This document shows positions 16,565 through 24,558 of a stretch of 42,004 nucleotides of DNA, piece by piece; position 1 is the first letter of the stretch, and each line of letters opens with the position of its first letter. The DNA comes from Erythrobacter sp. CCH5-A1. GTDB lineage: Bacteria > Pseudomonadota > Alphaproteobacteria > Sphingomonadales > Sphingomonadaceae. The translations under genes and the position numbers were made by a program. The stretch covers positions 1 to 42,004 of the forward strand of contig NZ_LSKQ01000107.1 of assembly GCF_001557115.1 (NCBI RefSeq). The letters are read 5' to 3'. A model generated the notes under the pieces. That model was not told the origin of the DNA and did no database searches. It worked only from the letters and a program-made list of their open reading frames with translations.

Positions 16565-16930
16565 TTAGTAGGTCACGCCGTAATAGGAATAGACCTGCTG
16601 GTTGTAGGTGCTGTCATATTCCGGCTCGTTGTTGTTGTCCGCGTAGCGCGGCGCATCTTCGAGCGTGTTCTTGTCGAGATCGACCACATAGCCGCCGTGA
16701 TCGGTGCTGTAGGTGAGCATCGACCAGGGGATCGGATAGTAATCGGCCCCGATCCCGAGGAAGCCGCCGAACTGCATCACGGCATAGTCGACCTTGCCGG
16801 AACGCTTGTCGACCATGAAGTTGGCGATCGACCCGAGGCGCTCGCCCTCGAGATCGTAGACGGCGGTGCCTTCGACCTTGTTCGAGGCGATGAGTTCGCG
16901 GGTTTCGTCGGTGTGGAATGTGTCTGCCAT
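16565..16930 (-). CDS. PRC-barrel domain protein
   Basis: A 121-residue protein with a PRC-barrel at residues ~10-85: ASNKVEGTAVYDLEGERLGSI, the FMVDKRSGKVDYAVMQFGG strand pair and IPWSMLTY. The C terminus is rich in Asn, Tyr and Asp. PRC-barrel proteins of this size are common in alphaproteobacterial stress regulons; some relatives act in RNA processing or photosynthesis, but this one has no assigned role. ATG at 16930 is fixed by AGGAGGA nearby. It is divergent from the 54-residue WRQ protein. Confidence 0.9.
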   Translation of the reverse strand: MADTFHTDETRELIASNKVEGTAVYDLEGERLGSIANFMVDKRSGKVDYAVMQFGGFLGIGADYYPIPWSMLTYSTDHGGYVVDLDKNTLEDAPRYADNNNEPEYDSTYNQQVYSYYGVTY

Positions 16931-16984
16931 CGGGTGTTCCTCCTGTGATTGGCAGCACGAGGGTGCTTGGGCGTGAGGCTGGCG

Positions 16985-17003
16985 GCACTCACATAGGTCA
17001 GGC
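16985..17003. promoter_or_regulatory. Upstream element GCCTKACCTATGTGA, copy 2
   Basis: On the minus strand this reads GCCTGACCTATGTGAGTGC, about 60 bp upstream of the PRC-barrel start. It matches the 13332 copy with one mismatch over 15 bases. Confidence 0.3.
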
Positions 17004-17109
17004 GGGGGGCAAGCCGCCCTTTTCGTGCGGCGAGGGTGAGGGCGGTGCGTTCCGGTTCCGGGCCACCCGCTCAGGCGCGCCGTAACAAGGGCAGGGCGCG
17101 CCATGTGCC

Positions 17110-17124
17110 TGATGCAGGATAGGA
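17110..17124 (+). promoter_or_regulatory. Shared upstream element TRATKCAGGATARGR, copy 3
   Basis: TGATGCAGGATAGGA, 84 bp before the 54-residue WRQ protein and in the same orientation. It matches the copies upstream of the low-complexity gene (4551) and the SFPASDPP gene (8283). Confidence 0.4.
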
Positions 17125-17207
17125 CGTGGCCGTGCGCCGCGTGCGACACTGCATCCCGTCCCCCGCCTCACATCTGCGGGTTGAAGCATGCGGAAAGAAG
17201 GCAAACC

Positions 17208-17372
17208 ATGGCACACAACCACACACCACTGCCCGGGCGGCTGACGCCGAAGACGGTGCAGACCTCCGACGAACAGGTGGATTACAGCTACGACCAGTGG
17301 CGCCAGGCGCAGATGCGGCAGATGGAGCGCAGCTACGCCCAGATGACCGCCGGCACCCCCGCCGCCGCCTGA
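17208..17372 (+). CDS. Small WRQ-motif protein (54 aa)
   Basis: A 54-residue soluble protein. Residues 25-46 (SYDQWRQAQMRQMERSYAQ core) match the first helical repeat of the low-complexity protein at 3622 (YSQWRQRQMEQFDND). The N-terminal half is polar and has no recognised motif. An AAGAAGG site precedes the ATG and a strong intrinsic terminator follows, so it looks like a genuine monocistronic gene. No function is known. The shared motif suggests that it interacts with, or belongs to the same response as, the low-complexity protein. Confidence 0.7.
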   Translation: MAHNHTPLPGRLTPKTVQTSDEQVDYSYDQWRQAQMRQMERSYAQMTAGTPAAA

Positions 17373-17396
17373 CCCCTCGCTGCAGAGAATGATCGA

Positions 17397-17431
17397 GCGT
17401 CGACGGTCCCCGCCGTCGGCGCTTCTTGTTT
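17397..17431 (+). terminator. Intrinsic terminator of the 54-aa protein gene
   Basis: A 10-bp stem with one G-T pair (17397-17406 with 17413-17422), a 6-base loop and the T-rich tail TTCTTGTTT. Confidence 0.8.
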
Positions 17432-17436
17432 GCGCC

Positions 17437-18537
17437 TCAGCCGTCTGCCCTGAAGGCGAAGACGATCCGGTGGCAGTATTCCTCGCCCGGCGCCAGGCGG
17501 ATCGAGCCGAACTCCGGGCGATTGGGGGTGTCGGGGAACATCTGCGGTTCGAGCGCCACCCCGTCGCCCATTCGGTAGGCCTGACCGCCTTTGCCGATCA
17601 GGCTGCCGTCAAGAAAATTGCCCGAATAGAACTGCACCCCCGGCTCGGTGGAGCGCACCTCGAGCACCCGGCCGGACGGCGGGTGTGCGAGGCGGGCGAG
17701 GAGGCGCGGCGCGTCCGCGCGCTCGCGGGCGATCACCCAGTTATGGTCATAGCCGTGGCCGATCCGGATCTGGTCGTGGCCCGTGTCGCGCACCCGCGCG
17801 CCGATCACATGAGGCTCGCGGAAATCGAACGGGGTGCCGGCGACGGGGGCGAAGTCGCCGGTGGGAATCGCGGCCGCGTCGGTGGGGAGGAAGTGCCCGG
17901 CCGGGATGGTCAGCACATGATCCAGCGCCCCGGTCGCAGCGCCTTCGCCCGCGAGGTTCCAGTAGGCGTGGTTGGTCATGTTGACGAGGGTCGGCTTGTC
18001 GGTGGTCGCCTGGTAAGTGATCGCCAGCGCGCCGTCATCGCCGAGGGCATATTCGGCGGTGACCTGCAAGGTGCCCGGAAAGCCCTGATCGCCATCCGGG
18101 CTGGTGTGGGCGAGGCGGACGAAGGGGCAGGGCGCATCCCCGACCTCGGCGATGTCCCACAGCGCCTTGTCGAAGCCGCCGGGGCCGCCGTGGAGCGCGT
18201 TGGGGCCATTGTTGGCGGGGACGCGGTATCCCTCCCCGTCGATCAGGAAGCGCCCCCCTGCGATGCGGTTGGCGACGCGGCCGACGCTCGATCCGAAATA
18301 GGCGGTGCTGGCGAGGTATTCCTCGAGGCTGGCATGGCCGAGCGTCACGTCGGCGAGCCGCCCCTCGCGGTCGGCGACGATCATCGCCTGGAGCGTCGCC
18401 CCGAAGGCGATCACGCAGGCCTTCGTCCCGGCTGCGTTGACCAGCGTCACCGCCTCGACTGCGCGGCCATCGCGCAGGTGGCCGAAGATGCGGCGGTGGA
18501 CGCCGGGGCGGAGGCTCTCGGAGGGGTTTTCCTTCAT
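17437..18537 (-). CDS. galM: Aldose 1-epimerase (galactose mutarotase)
   Basis: A 366-residue cytoplasmic mutarotase that interconverts alpha and beta anomers of galactose and other aldoses. NHAYWNL holds the catalytic His and TEPGVQFYSGN the catalytic Glu; NGPNALHGG also fits the family. The product suits the galactose 1-dehydrogenase encoded at 25199, which needs one anomer. ATG at 18537 is taken as start; an upstream in-frame start would run into the operator at 18547. It is divergent from the GH43 gene and shares that operator. Confidence 0.93.
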   Translation of the reverse strand: MKENPSESLRPGVHRRIFGHLRDGRAVEAVTLVNAAGTKACVIAFGATLQAMIVADREGRLADVTLGHASLEEYLASTAYFGSSVGRVANRIAGGRFLIDGEGYRVPANNGPNALHGGPGGFDKALWDIAEVGDAPCPFVRLAHTSPDGDQGFPGTLQVTAEYALGDDGALAITYQATTDKPTLVNMTNHAYWNLAGEGAATGALDHVLTIPAGHFLPTDAAAIPTGDFAPVAGTPFDFREPHVIGARVRDTGHDQIRIGHGYDHNWVIARERADAPRLLARLAHPPSGRVLEVRSTEPGVQFYSGNFLDGSLIGKGGQAYRMGDGVALEPQMFPDTPNRPEFGSIRLAPGEEYCHRIVFAFRADG

Positions 18538-18546
18538 CGCACGCTC

Positions 18547-18561
18547 ATTTATATGATAATA
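18547..18561 (+). promoter_or_regulatory. Predicted GntR operator 1
   Basis: ATTTATATGATAATA, an imperfect inverted repeat of the form ATTTAT-N3-ATAAWT. It lies between galM and the divergent GH43 gene and may control both. Confidence 0.6.
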
Positions 18562-18608
18562 TCCGGGAGGCAAGTCGTGCCCGCCCGTTCATGATCGAGG
18601 AGTGCCGA

Positions 18609-19649
18609 TTGCGCAAACCCGTCCTTGCCGCTCTGGCCGCGCTCGCCGCGTCGGCGAGCCTTGCCTCGCCCGCCTCTCCCGAGGAGCCCGAGTCCTTCGT
18701 GCCGGTCTACAGCGCCAACTTCCCCGATCCCTTCGTGCTGCCGCATCAGGGGCGCTACCTTGCCTATGCCACCAATGCCGCGCGCGACGAGGCCAATGTG
18801 CAGATGGCGGTGTCGGAGGATCTGCTGAACTGGGCGCCCTTGAAGCACGGCGCGCGGCTGCATGACGCCATGCCGGTGCTGCCCGCCTGGGCGCAGCGCG
18901 GCTGGACCTGGGCGCCAGAGGTGATGGAACTGGAGGGCCGCTACCTCCTGTTCTTTACCGCGCGCGAGAAGGCGAGCGGGCGCCAGTGTACCGGGGTCGC
19001 GGCCAGCGGCGATCCGCTCGGCCCCTTCACCTCCGAGGCGAAGGAACCGCTGATCTGCCAGCGCGAGCTGGGCGGGACAATCGACGCCAGCCCCTTTCGC
19101 GATGCCGACGGCAGGCTCTATCTCTACTACAAGGCCGATGCGAACGCGGTCGGCAAGCCCACGCATATCTATGTCCAGCCGATGACGGCGGATGGCCTCG
19201 GCCTGACCGGCGAGGCCGTCACGTTGCTCGCCAACGACCAGCCGTGGGAAGCGCACGTGATCGAAAGCCCGACGATGGTGCGCCGCGGGGAGGGCTACGT
19301 GCTGTTCTATTCCGCCAACCATTTCGGGTGGGAACCGCGCCAGCGTCTCAGCCCCTACGCGATGGGCTATGCGACCTGCGAAGGGCCGCTGGGCCCCTGC
19401 ACCGACGCGCCGGAGAACCCAATCCTCTACAGCTATGCCGACCGCACGGCCGGGTGCCTCAGCGGCCCCGGGCATCAGGCGGTGTTCGAGGCCGGAGGGC
19501 GGCAGTATATCCTGTTCCACGCCCACATCGCGCGCGGCGGGTGCCAGAATGCGAAGAAGGGCCGCGCGATGTATATCGCCCCGCTCGGCTGGGACGGGGA
19601 GGGCAGGCCGGTGATCGGCACCAGCCTGCGCGCTGCTGCCGCGCGTTAA
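18609..19649 (+). CDS. Exported GH43-family glycosidase
   Basis: A GH43 five-bladed beta-propeller enzyme, probably an alpha-L-arabinofuranosidase, beta-xylosidase or exo-galactanase. The three family acidic residues are evident: Asp40 in FPDPFVL (base), Asp159 in GTIDASPF (pKa modulator) and Glu219 in HVIESPTM (acid), with WAPEVMEL between. Residues 1-20 form a signal peptide (RKPVLAALAALAASASLA). TTG at 18609 has GAGGAG seven bases upstream and gives a clean signal peptide; ATG at 18591 is the alternative. Its stop overlaps the convergent receptor stop in TTAA. It probably trims oligosaccharides in the periplasm. Confidence 0.85.
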   Translation: MRKPVLAALAALAASASLASPASPEEPESFVPVYSANFPDPFVLPHQGRYLAYATNAARDEANVQMAVSEDLLNWAPLKHGARLHDAMPVLPAWAQRGWTWAPEVMELEGRYLLFFTAREKASGRQCTGVAASGDPLGPFTSEAKEPLICQRELGGTIDASPFRDADGRLYLYYKADANAVGKPTHIYVQPMTADGLGLTGEAVTLLANDQPWEAHVIESPTMVRRGEGYVLFYSANHFGWEPRQRLSPYAMGYATCEGPLGPCTDAPENPILYSYADRTAGCLSGPGHQAVFEAGGRQYILFHAHIARGGCQNAKKGRAMYIAPLGWDGEGRPVIGTSLRAAAAR

Positions 19650-22306
19650 CGCCCGAAGCGGAACCGCACCCCGAGCGACAGTGTGCTCTCGTCGTCGCGC
19701 AGGTAGCGGATGAACTCGGCCTCCGGCGCGCCATTGCGGGCCGAGGTGAAGTCCTGCCGGAACTGCTCGCGGGTGATGTTGGTCCAGTCGCCGAACACCG
19801 CAAACTGCTCGTTGATGTCGTAGCTCAGGGACAGATCGAGGCGCCCGGCCGGCCGCGCGCGCTCGACGTAAATGTCGTCGCCGCGGAACTGCTGCGTCGC
19901 GCGGAAGCGCGAGCGGTCGTTGTATGCGAGGCGGGCGGTGAGGCCGTAGCGCTCGTAGATGCCGACGATGTTGGCGTTCCAGCGCGACACGCCGTTCAGC
20001 TGGTCGGTGATCGGCTGGTAGGTCAGGCCCCCCACGCCGTCGGGCTGCTGGGTCTCGGCGTCAATATAGGTGACGTTGACCTGCACCCCGAAGCCGCGGG
20101 CGAAATCGGGCAGGCTCTCGAAATCGGCGAAGACCTGCGCCTGCAATTCGGCCCCCGTGATCCGGCCCTTGCCGGTGTTGACCGGCCCGGTGATCTCGAC
20201 GACGCCCAAGGTGGGATCGTCGATGCGGAAGGTGTTGGGCTGGATGAAGCCATCGACCGCACGGTGGAAGCCGGTCAGCGACACGAACCCGGCGGGGGCG
20301 AAGTACCACTCGGCCGCGACGTCGAAGTTCCACGAGGTGAAGGGCTGGAGGAAGGGGTTGCCGCCCGATCCGCGATAGGGGTTGCTGTCGGTCCCCACGC
20401 CGCCCGGCGGCGGCGCGCCGAGCACCAGCGCGGGGTTGAGATCGGCGAAGGTCGGCAGGGTGCGGGTCTTGGAGACCGCCGCGCGCAGCTGGATCTCGGG
20501 CCTGGCACGGAACCGGATGCTGGCGTTGGGCAGCCAGGACTCGTTGGTATTGCCATCGTCGATCGCCGGAATGCCGGTCGGCGCGGGACCGGCGACGCGG
20601 GTCTTCACGCGCGTGTAGCGCAGGCCCACCGTCCCCTCGAGATCGCCCGAGCCCAAGTTGATCTGGCCGTAGCCGGCAAGGTTCTTCTCGGACGCGGTGT
20701 AGAGCAGATTGCGCGCCACGGGATCGGCGCCGAAGCCGACCAGCTGGCGGATGGCGGCGATGTTCTCGCGGATGCTGTCATAGGTCGGCGCGGCCCAGAC
20801 CGAGGTCCCGCCGACATCGACGCCCTGGAACACCTCGAACTCGACCGGCAGCGCGGTCGCATTGGTCAGCGTGCCGGGGCGGGAGAAACGGTTGGCATAT
20901 TCGCGACGCGCATCGCGGTCCGTATAGCGCACACCGGCCTGGATGGAGCGGATGAGCGTGCCATCGACCAGATATTCCAGATCGCCGCGCAGCTGCCAGT
21001 CGTCACCCTGCGACCGCTGGTTCTCCTCGAACAATCCGTCGAAGAACTGGGCGCTCGGGTCCGAGAAATCGATGTTGGTGATTTCGAACGCCGGGGTCTC
21101 GGTGTCGAAATTGATCACCGGTGCGGCGGTCCAGCGGCGGTCGACGCTTTCGGTCGATCCGGTGAAGGTGCTGTCGGTGCGCGCGATATCGACCTTGACG
21201 TTGAGCCGGTCGAAGGTCGCCTTGACGCCGCCTGCGAACTGGTAGGTATCGGTCTTGTTGTAGGTCGCCCCCTGGAACGAGAACAGCGATCCGGGCAATC
21301 CGTTCACCGTCCCGCCGCTGACGATGTTGGTGCCGTCACGGAATTGCAGGCTCGCAACCTGCGCCCCGTTGAACAGCTCGGCGGCGAGCAGGCGGTCGTC
21401 GATCTTGTTGCGGAAGCCTTGCCACAGGCCTTCCAGGTAGAATTCGAGATCGGGGTTGGGCTTGTACTGGATCGCCGCGTTGACCGAGGGGCGCACGCGG
21501 TTGCCCGAGCGGTAGAACAGGCGCTGGATATCAGGGAAACGCGCCGCCGTGCCCGCGCCCGCATCGGGGATAAGGGTGGTCCCGCCGTTGCGGAAGGTCT
21601 GGAGGAAATCGGTGTTCGAGATTTCCGCATCGAGATAGGTCATTTCGACCCGCGAGGCGTTGATCAGCACCCCGAACTCGCCGCCGTCGCCCACGTCCCA
21701 GCGCTTGGTGGCGAGCAGGTTGAAGTTGGGGGTGATCTCCTCTGCCTGCACGGTGTACAGGCCCCAGACCGAGCCTGCGAACTGCCCGTCCTCGAAATCG
21801 AGCGGCTGGCGCGAGCGGACATTGACGAGGCCCGCAAGCCCCGGCTCGATCAGATCGGCAGCCGAGGTCTTGTAGACTTCGAGCGCGGCGACATTGGCGG
21901 CCGGGAAATCCTGCAGCGCGACGATGCGCGTTTCGGCGGTGAAGATCTCGCGGCCGTTGTACGTGGTGGTGAAGTTGGGCAGGCCGCGCACCAGCACGTT
22001 CGAGGCCTCGCCCCCCTGGCGGTAGACCTGCACGCCCGGAATGCGCGCGGCAATCTGCGCGGTGTTGAGGTCGGGCAGCTTGGCGATGTCCTCGGCGACG
22101 ACGGCGTCGACGATCTCGTCGGAGTTGCGGCGGATGTTGCGGATCGATTCGAGCGATTGGCGCAGTCCCGAGACGATGATCTCTCCGGTCGGCTCGGCAG
22201 GTGCTTCGGTCGGGGGTGGCGCCGCCTCCTGTGCCTGGGCCGCGCCCGCCAGCATGGCAATCGCGGCGGCCGAAACCGAACACCGCATCAAAGTGATCGC
22301 ACGCAT
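19646..22306 (-). CDS. TonB-dependent outer-membrane receptor
   Basis: An 886-residue receptor for energised uptake of a carbohydrate across the outer membrane. A signal peptide ending AGAAQAQ is followed by an Ala/Pro/Glu linker, a TonB-box-like EIIVSGLRQSLE, a plug domain (residues ~45-160; ITLMR lies before the signal core) and a 22-strand barrel whose last strand ends in Phe-Gly-Arg (LGVRFRFGR). It resembles the Caulobacter/sphingomonad receptors for plant polysaccharide fragments. ATG at 22306 is preferred over 22312 because the AAGGGGAG site directly abuts the earlier ATG. An operator-like site lies ~85 bp upstream. Neighbours suggest a galactose-containing oligosaccharide as ligand. 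Confidence 0.92.
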   Translation of the reverse strand: MRAITLMRCSVSAAAIAMLAGAAQAQEAAPPPTEAPAEPTGEIIVSGLRQSLESIRNIRRNSDEIVDAVVAEDIAKLPDLNTAQIAARIPGVQVYRQGGEASNVLVRGLPNFTTTYNGREIFTAETRIVALQDFPAANVAALEVYKTSAADLIEPGLAGLVNVRSRQPLDFEDGQFAGSVWGLYTVQAEEITPNFNLLATKRWDVGDGGEFGVLINASRVEMTYLDAEISNTDFLQTFRNGGTTLIPDAGAGTAARFPDIQRLFYRSGNRVRPSVNAAIQYKPNPDLEFYLEGLWQGFRNKIDDRLLAAELFNGAQVASLQFRDGTNIVSGGTVNGLPGSLFSFQGATYNKTDTYQFAGGVKATFDRLNVKVDIARTDSTFTGSTESVDRRWTAAPVINFDTETPAFEITNIDFSDPSAQFFDGLFEENQRSQGDDWQLRGDLEYLVDGTLIRSIQAGVRYTDRDARREYANRFSRPGTLTNATALPVEFEVFQGVDVGGTSVWAAPTYDSIRENIAAIRQLVGFGADPVARNLLYTASEKNLAGYGQINLGSGDLEGTVGLRYTRVKTRVAGPAPTGIPAIDDGNTNESWLPNASIRFRARPEIQLRAAVSKTRTLPTFADLNPALVLGAPPPGGVGTDSNPYRGSGGNPFLQPFTSWNFDVAAEWYFAPAGFVSLTGFHRAVDGFIQPNTFRIDDPTLGVVEITGPVNTGKGRITGAELQAQVFADFESLPDFARGFGVQVNVTYIDAETQQPDGVGGLTYQPITDQLNGVSRWNANIVGIYERYGLTARLAYNDRSRFRATQQFRGDDIYVERARPAGRLDLSLSYDINEQFAVFGDWTNITREQFRQDFTSARNGAPEAEFIRYLRDDESTLSLGVRFRFGR

Positions 22307-22391
22307 TTCCATCTCCCCTTTTTTGCTCTTCTCGCCGCTCTTGTGGCGACGGTTCCATCACGCAGATTAGCTGAATGCTACGCTTTGAGTG

Positions 22392-22406
22392 ATATATATT
22401 ATAAAT
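22392..22406 (-). promoter_or_regulatory. Predicted GntR operator 2
   Basis: ATTTATAATATATAT on the minus strand, upstream of the TonB-receptor gene. The match is weaker in the right half-site than at the other copies. Confidence 0.45.
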
Positions 22407-22434
22407 AAGCTTTAATAGGCAAGCGCCGCGCCGA

Positions 22435-23571
22435 TCACCATTCGGCGAGGCTGCCGTCGGCATGGCGCCATAGGGGGTTGCGCCAGCGGTGCGGGGCGGC
22501 GGCAGCGGCGCGCACCCGCGATTCGTCGATGGCGATGCCGAGGCCGGGGCCAGGCGGAATCCGCAGATGACCCTCCACCGGGGTCAGCACCGCCGGGTCG
22601 GTCAGGAACTCGAGCAGGTCGTGGCCCTCGTTGTAATGGATGCCGAGCGACATCTCCTGCAGCACCACATTGGGAGCGCAGGCGGCGAGTTGCAGGCACG
22701 CGCTGAGCGCCAGCGGCCCAAGCGGGCAGTGCGGGGCGACCGCGACGTCATAGGCCTCAGCCATGGCGGCGATGCGGCGGCATTCGCTGAGCCCGCCCGC
22801 GTGGCTGAGATCGGGCTGGATCACGTCGACCGCGCGGGCCTCCAGCAGCGGCTTGAAGTCCCAGCGCGAATACATCCGCTCGCCCATCGCGATCGGCGTG
22901 GAGGTGAGCGCGGCGATCTGCCCCAGCGCCTCGGCATGTTCGGCGAGCACCGGCTCCTCGATGAACAGAAGGCCAAGCGGTTCGAGCGCGCGAGCGAGCT
23001 GCTTCGCCATCGGCCGGTGCAGCCGCCCGTGGAAATCGAGCGCGACGTCCATGCCCTCGCCCTGCGCGGCCTGGACCCGCGCGATCACCTCGGCAAAGCG
23101 GGGCGCGGCGAGCATGGCCATCTCGGCGGTCGCATTCATCTTGACCGCGGTGAAGCCCTGCGCGCGGCGCGCGGCGGCAGCGGCGGCGATGTCGTCGGGG
23201 CGGTCGCCGCCGATCCAGGCATAGGCGCGCACCCGCTCGCGCACCCGCCCGCCGAGCATTTCGTGCGCCGGGAGGCCGTAGTGCCGCCCCTTCCAGTCCC
23301 ACAGCGCCTGATCGAGCCCGGCGATGGCCGACATCAGCACCGGACCACCGCGATAGAACCCGCCGCGATAGCCGATCTGCCAGATGTCCTCGATCGCGCG
23401 CGGATCGGCGCCGATCACCCGGTCGCGCAGGGCTTCGAAGGCCCCGATGACCGCCTCGCCATGCCCCTCGAGGCTCGCCTCGCCCCACCCGGCGCTGCCG
23501 TCATCGGCCTCGATCCGCACGAACAGCCAGCGCGGGGGCACCAGGAAGGTCTCGATACGGGCAATCTTCAT
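22435..23571 (-). CDS. dgoD: D-galactonate dehydratase (enolase superfamily)
   Basis: A 378-residue mandelate racemase/muconate-lactonising-type enzyme that converts D-galactonate to 2-keto-3-deoxygalactonate. Metal and acid/base residues read as DFHGR (Asp and His as in characterised galactonate dehydratases), IEEP, GERMYSRWDF and APHCPLGPLAL. The N-terminal capping domain starts MKIARIETF. The protein is cytoplasmic. It is divergent from dgoK across 50-85 bp that contain an operator, so the pathway is split over two divergent transcripts with shared control. Related acid-sugar dehydratases are possible, but the adjacent dgoK and dgoA make galactonate the best choice. Confidence 0.92.
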   Translation of the reverse strand: MKIARIETFLVPPRWLFVRIEADDGSAGWGEASLEGHGEAVIGAFEALRDRVIGADPRAIEDIWQIGYRGGFYRGGPVLMSAIAGLDQALWDWKGRHYGLPAHEMLGGRVRERVRAYAWIGGDRPDDIAAAAAARRAQGFTAVKMNATAEMAMLAAPRFAEVIARVQAAQGEGMDVALDFHGRLHRPMAKQLARALEPLGLLFIEEPVLAEHAEALGQIAALTSTPIAMGERMYSRWDFKPLLEARAVDVIQPDLSHAGGLSECRRIAAMAEAYDVAVAPHCPLGPLALSACLQLAACAPNVVLQEMSLGIHYNEGHDLLEFLTDPAVLTPVEGHLRIPPGPGLGIAIDESRVRAAAAAPHRWRNPLWRHADGSLAEW

Positions 23572-23609
23572 GGGGCGCGCACTTCGCTGCTGGCATTTGA
23601 TCGAGTCTT

Positions 23610-23624
23610 ATTTATAAGATAAAT
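23610..23624 (+). promoter_or_regulatory. Predicted GntR operator 3
   Basis: ATTTATAAGATAAAT, the best copy, with perfect 6-bp arms around AAG. It lies between dgoD and dgoK and overlaps an ATG at 23623, which argues for the downstream TTG start of dgoK. Confidence 0.65.
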
Positions 23625-23655
23625 GAATCCAAGCAAGCGGCAAGGGAGCCAGAGG

Positions 23656-24558
23656 TTGATCGGCAGTCGGATCGGTGGAGGGCCATTCATTGCGGTGGAC
23701 TGGGGCACCACCAACCGCCGGGCGTGGCGCATCGATGCGCGCGGCGAGGTGGAAGCGGCGTTGGAGGACGATGCGGGGGTCTCCTCGGTCGCTGCCGGGG
23801 GGTTCCCTGCAAGGCTTGCCGAGTTGCGCGAGGCGCTGGGCGACCTGCCCATGTTGATGGGCGGCATGATCGGATCGAACCGCGGCTGGCAAGAGACGCC
23901 CTATGTCGCCTGCCCCGCCGATGCCCGCACGCTTGGCGAAGCGATCGTCTGGGTGGATGCGCGCACCGGGATCATTCCCGGGGTCGCGCAGGAGCGCCGC
24001 GACGCGCCCGACGTGATGCGCGGCGAGGAAGTGCAGATTTTCGGCGCGCTCGCCAGCGGGCTGGTCCCCGAGGATGGGGCGCTGTGCCTGCCCGGCACCC
24101 ACGCCAAGTGGGTGCGGCTTCGCGGCGGCCGGATCGCGGGCTTTTCGACATGGATGACGGGGGAGATTTTCGCGCTGCTTGGCCAGCATTCGATCCTCGT
24201 CCCGCAGATGCAGGGCAAGGCGCGGATCGGACCGGGCTTTGCCGCCGGTGTCGTCGCTTCGGGCGAGGGCGATCCCCTAGGGCACCTCTTCGCGCTGCGC
24301 GCCGCGCACCTGCTTGATGTGCCGATGATCGACGGGCCGGGCTATGTCAGCGGGCTGCTGATCGGTGCCGAGGTGCGCGCCGGTCTGCGGACCAGCGGGT
24401 GCGAGGCGCCGTATCTGATCGGGCGGCCGGACCTCACCGCGCTCTATGCCACCGCGATCGCGCAGGTCCGGGGCACGCCGGATGCCGCGCCTGACGTGAT
24501 CGACGGCAACGCCGCCTTCCGCGCCGGAGCCTGCGCGCTGCTCGGGGAACTTGCATGA
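23656..24558 (+). CDS. dgoK: 2-dehydro-3-deoxygalactonokinase
   Basis: A ~300-residue kinase that phosphorylates 2-keto-3-deoxygalactonate with ATP. FIAVDWGTTNRR is the N-terminal phosphate-binding motif of the DgoK family, and GGMIGSNRGW and LCLPGTHAKWV are further family signatures. TTG at 23656 has AAGGGAG eight bases upstream and lies downstream of the operator; ATG at 23623 would put the operator over the start codon. The stop overlaps the dgoA start by 4 bp. It is first in the dgoK-dgoA-galactose dehydrogenase operon. Confidence 0.93.
   Translation: MIGSRIGGGPFIAVDWGTTNRRAWRIDARGEVEAALEDDAGVSSVAAGGFPARLAELREALGDLPMLMGGMIGSNRGWQETPYVACPADARTLGEAIVWVDARTGIIPGVAQERRDAPDVMRGEEVQIFGALASGLVPEDGALCLPGTHAKWVRLRGGRIAGFSTWMTGEIFALLGQHSILVPQMQGKARIGPGFAAGVVASGEGDPLGHLFALRAAHLLDVPMIDGPGYVSGLLIGAEVRAGLRTSGCEAPYLIGRPDLTALYATAIAQVRGTPDAAPDVIDGNAAFRAGACALLGELA

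Noticed and set aside
18986..22408. A very long plus-strand open frame (over 1100 codons) opposite the TonB receptor
   Set aside because: It is antisense to a clear receptor gene, is rich in Arg, Gly and Glu with no domain, and arises from the GC-biased third positions of the real gene.
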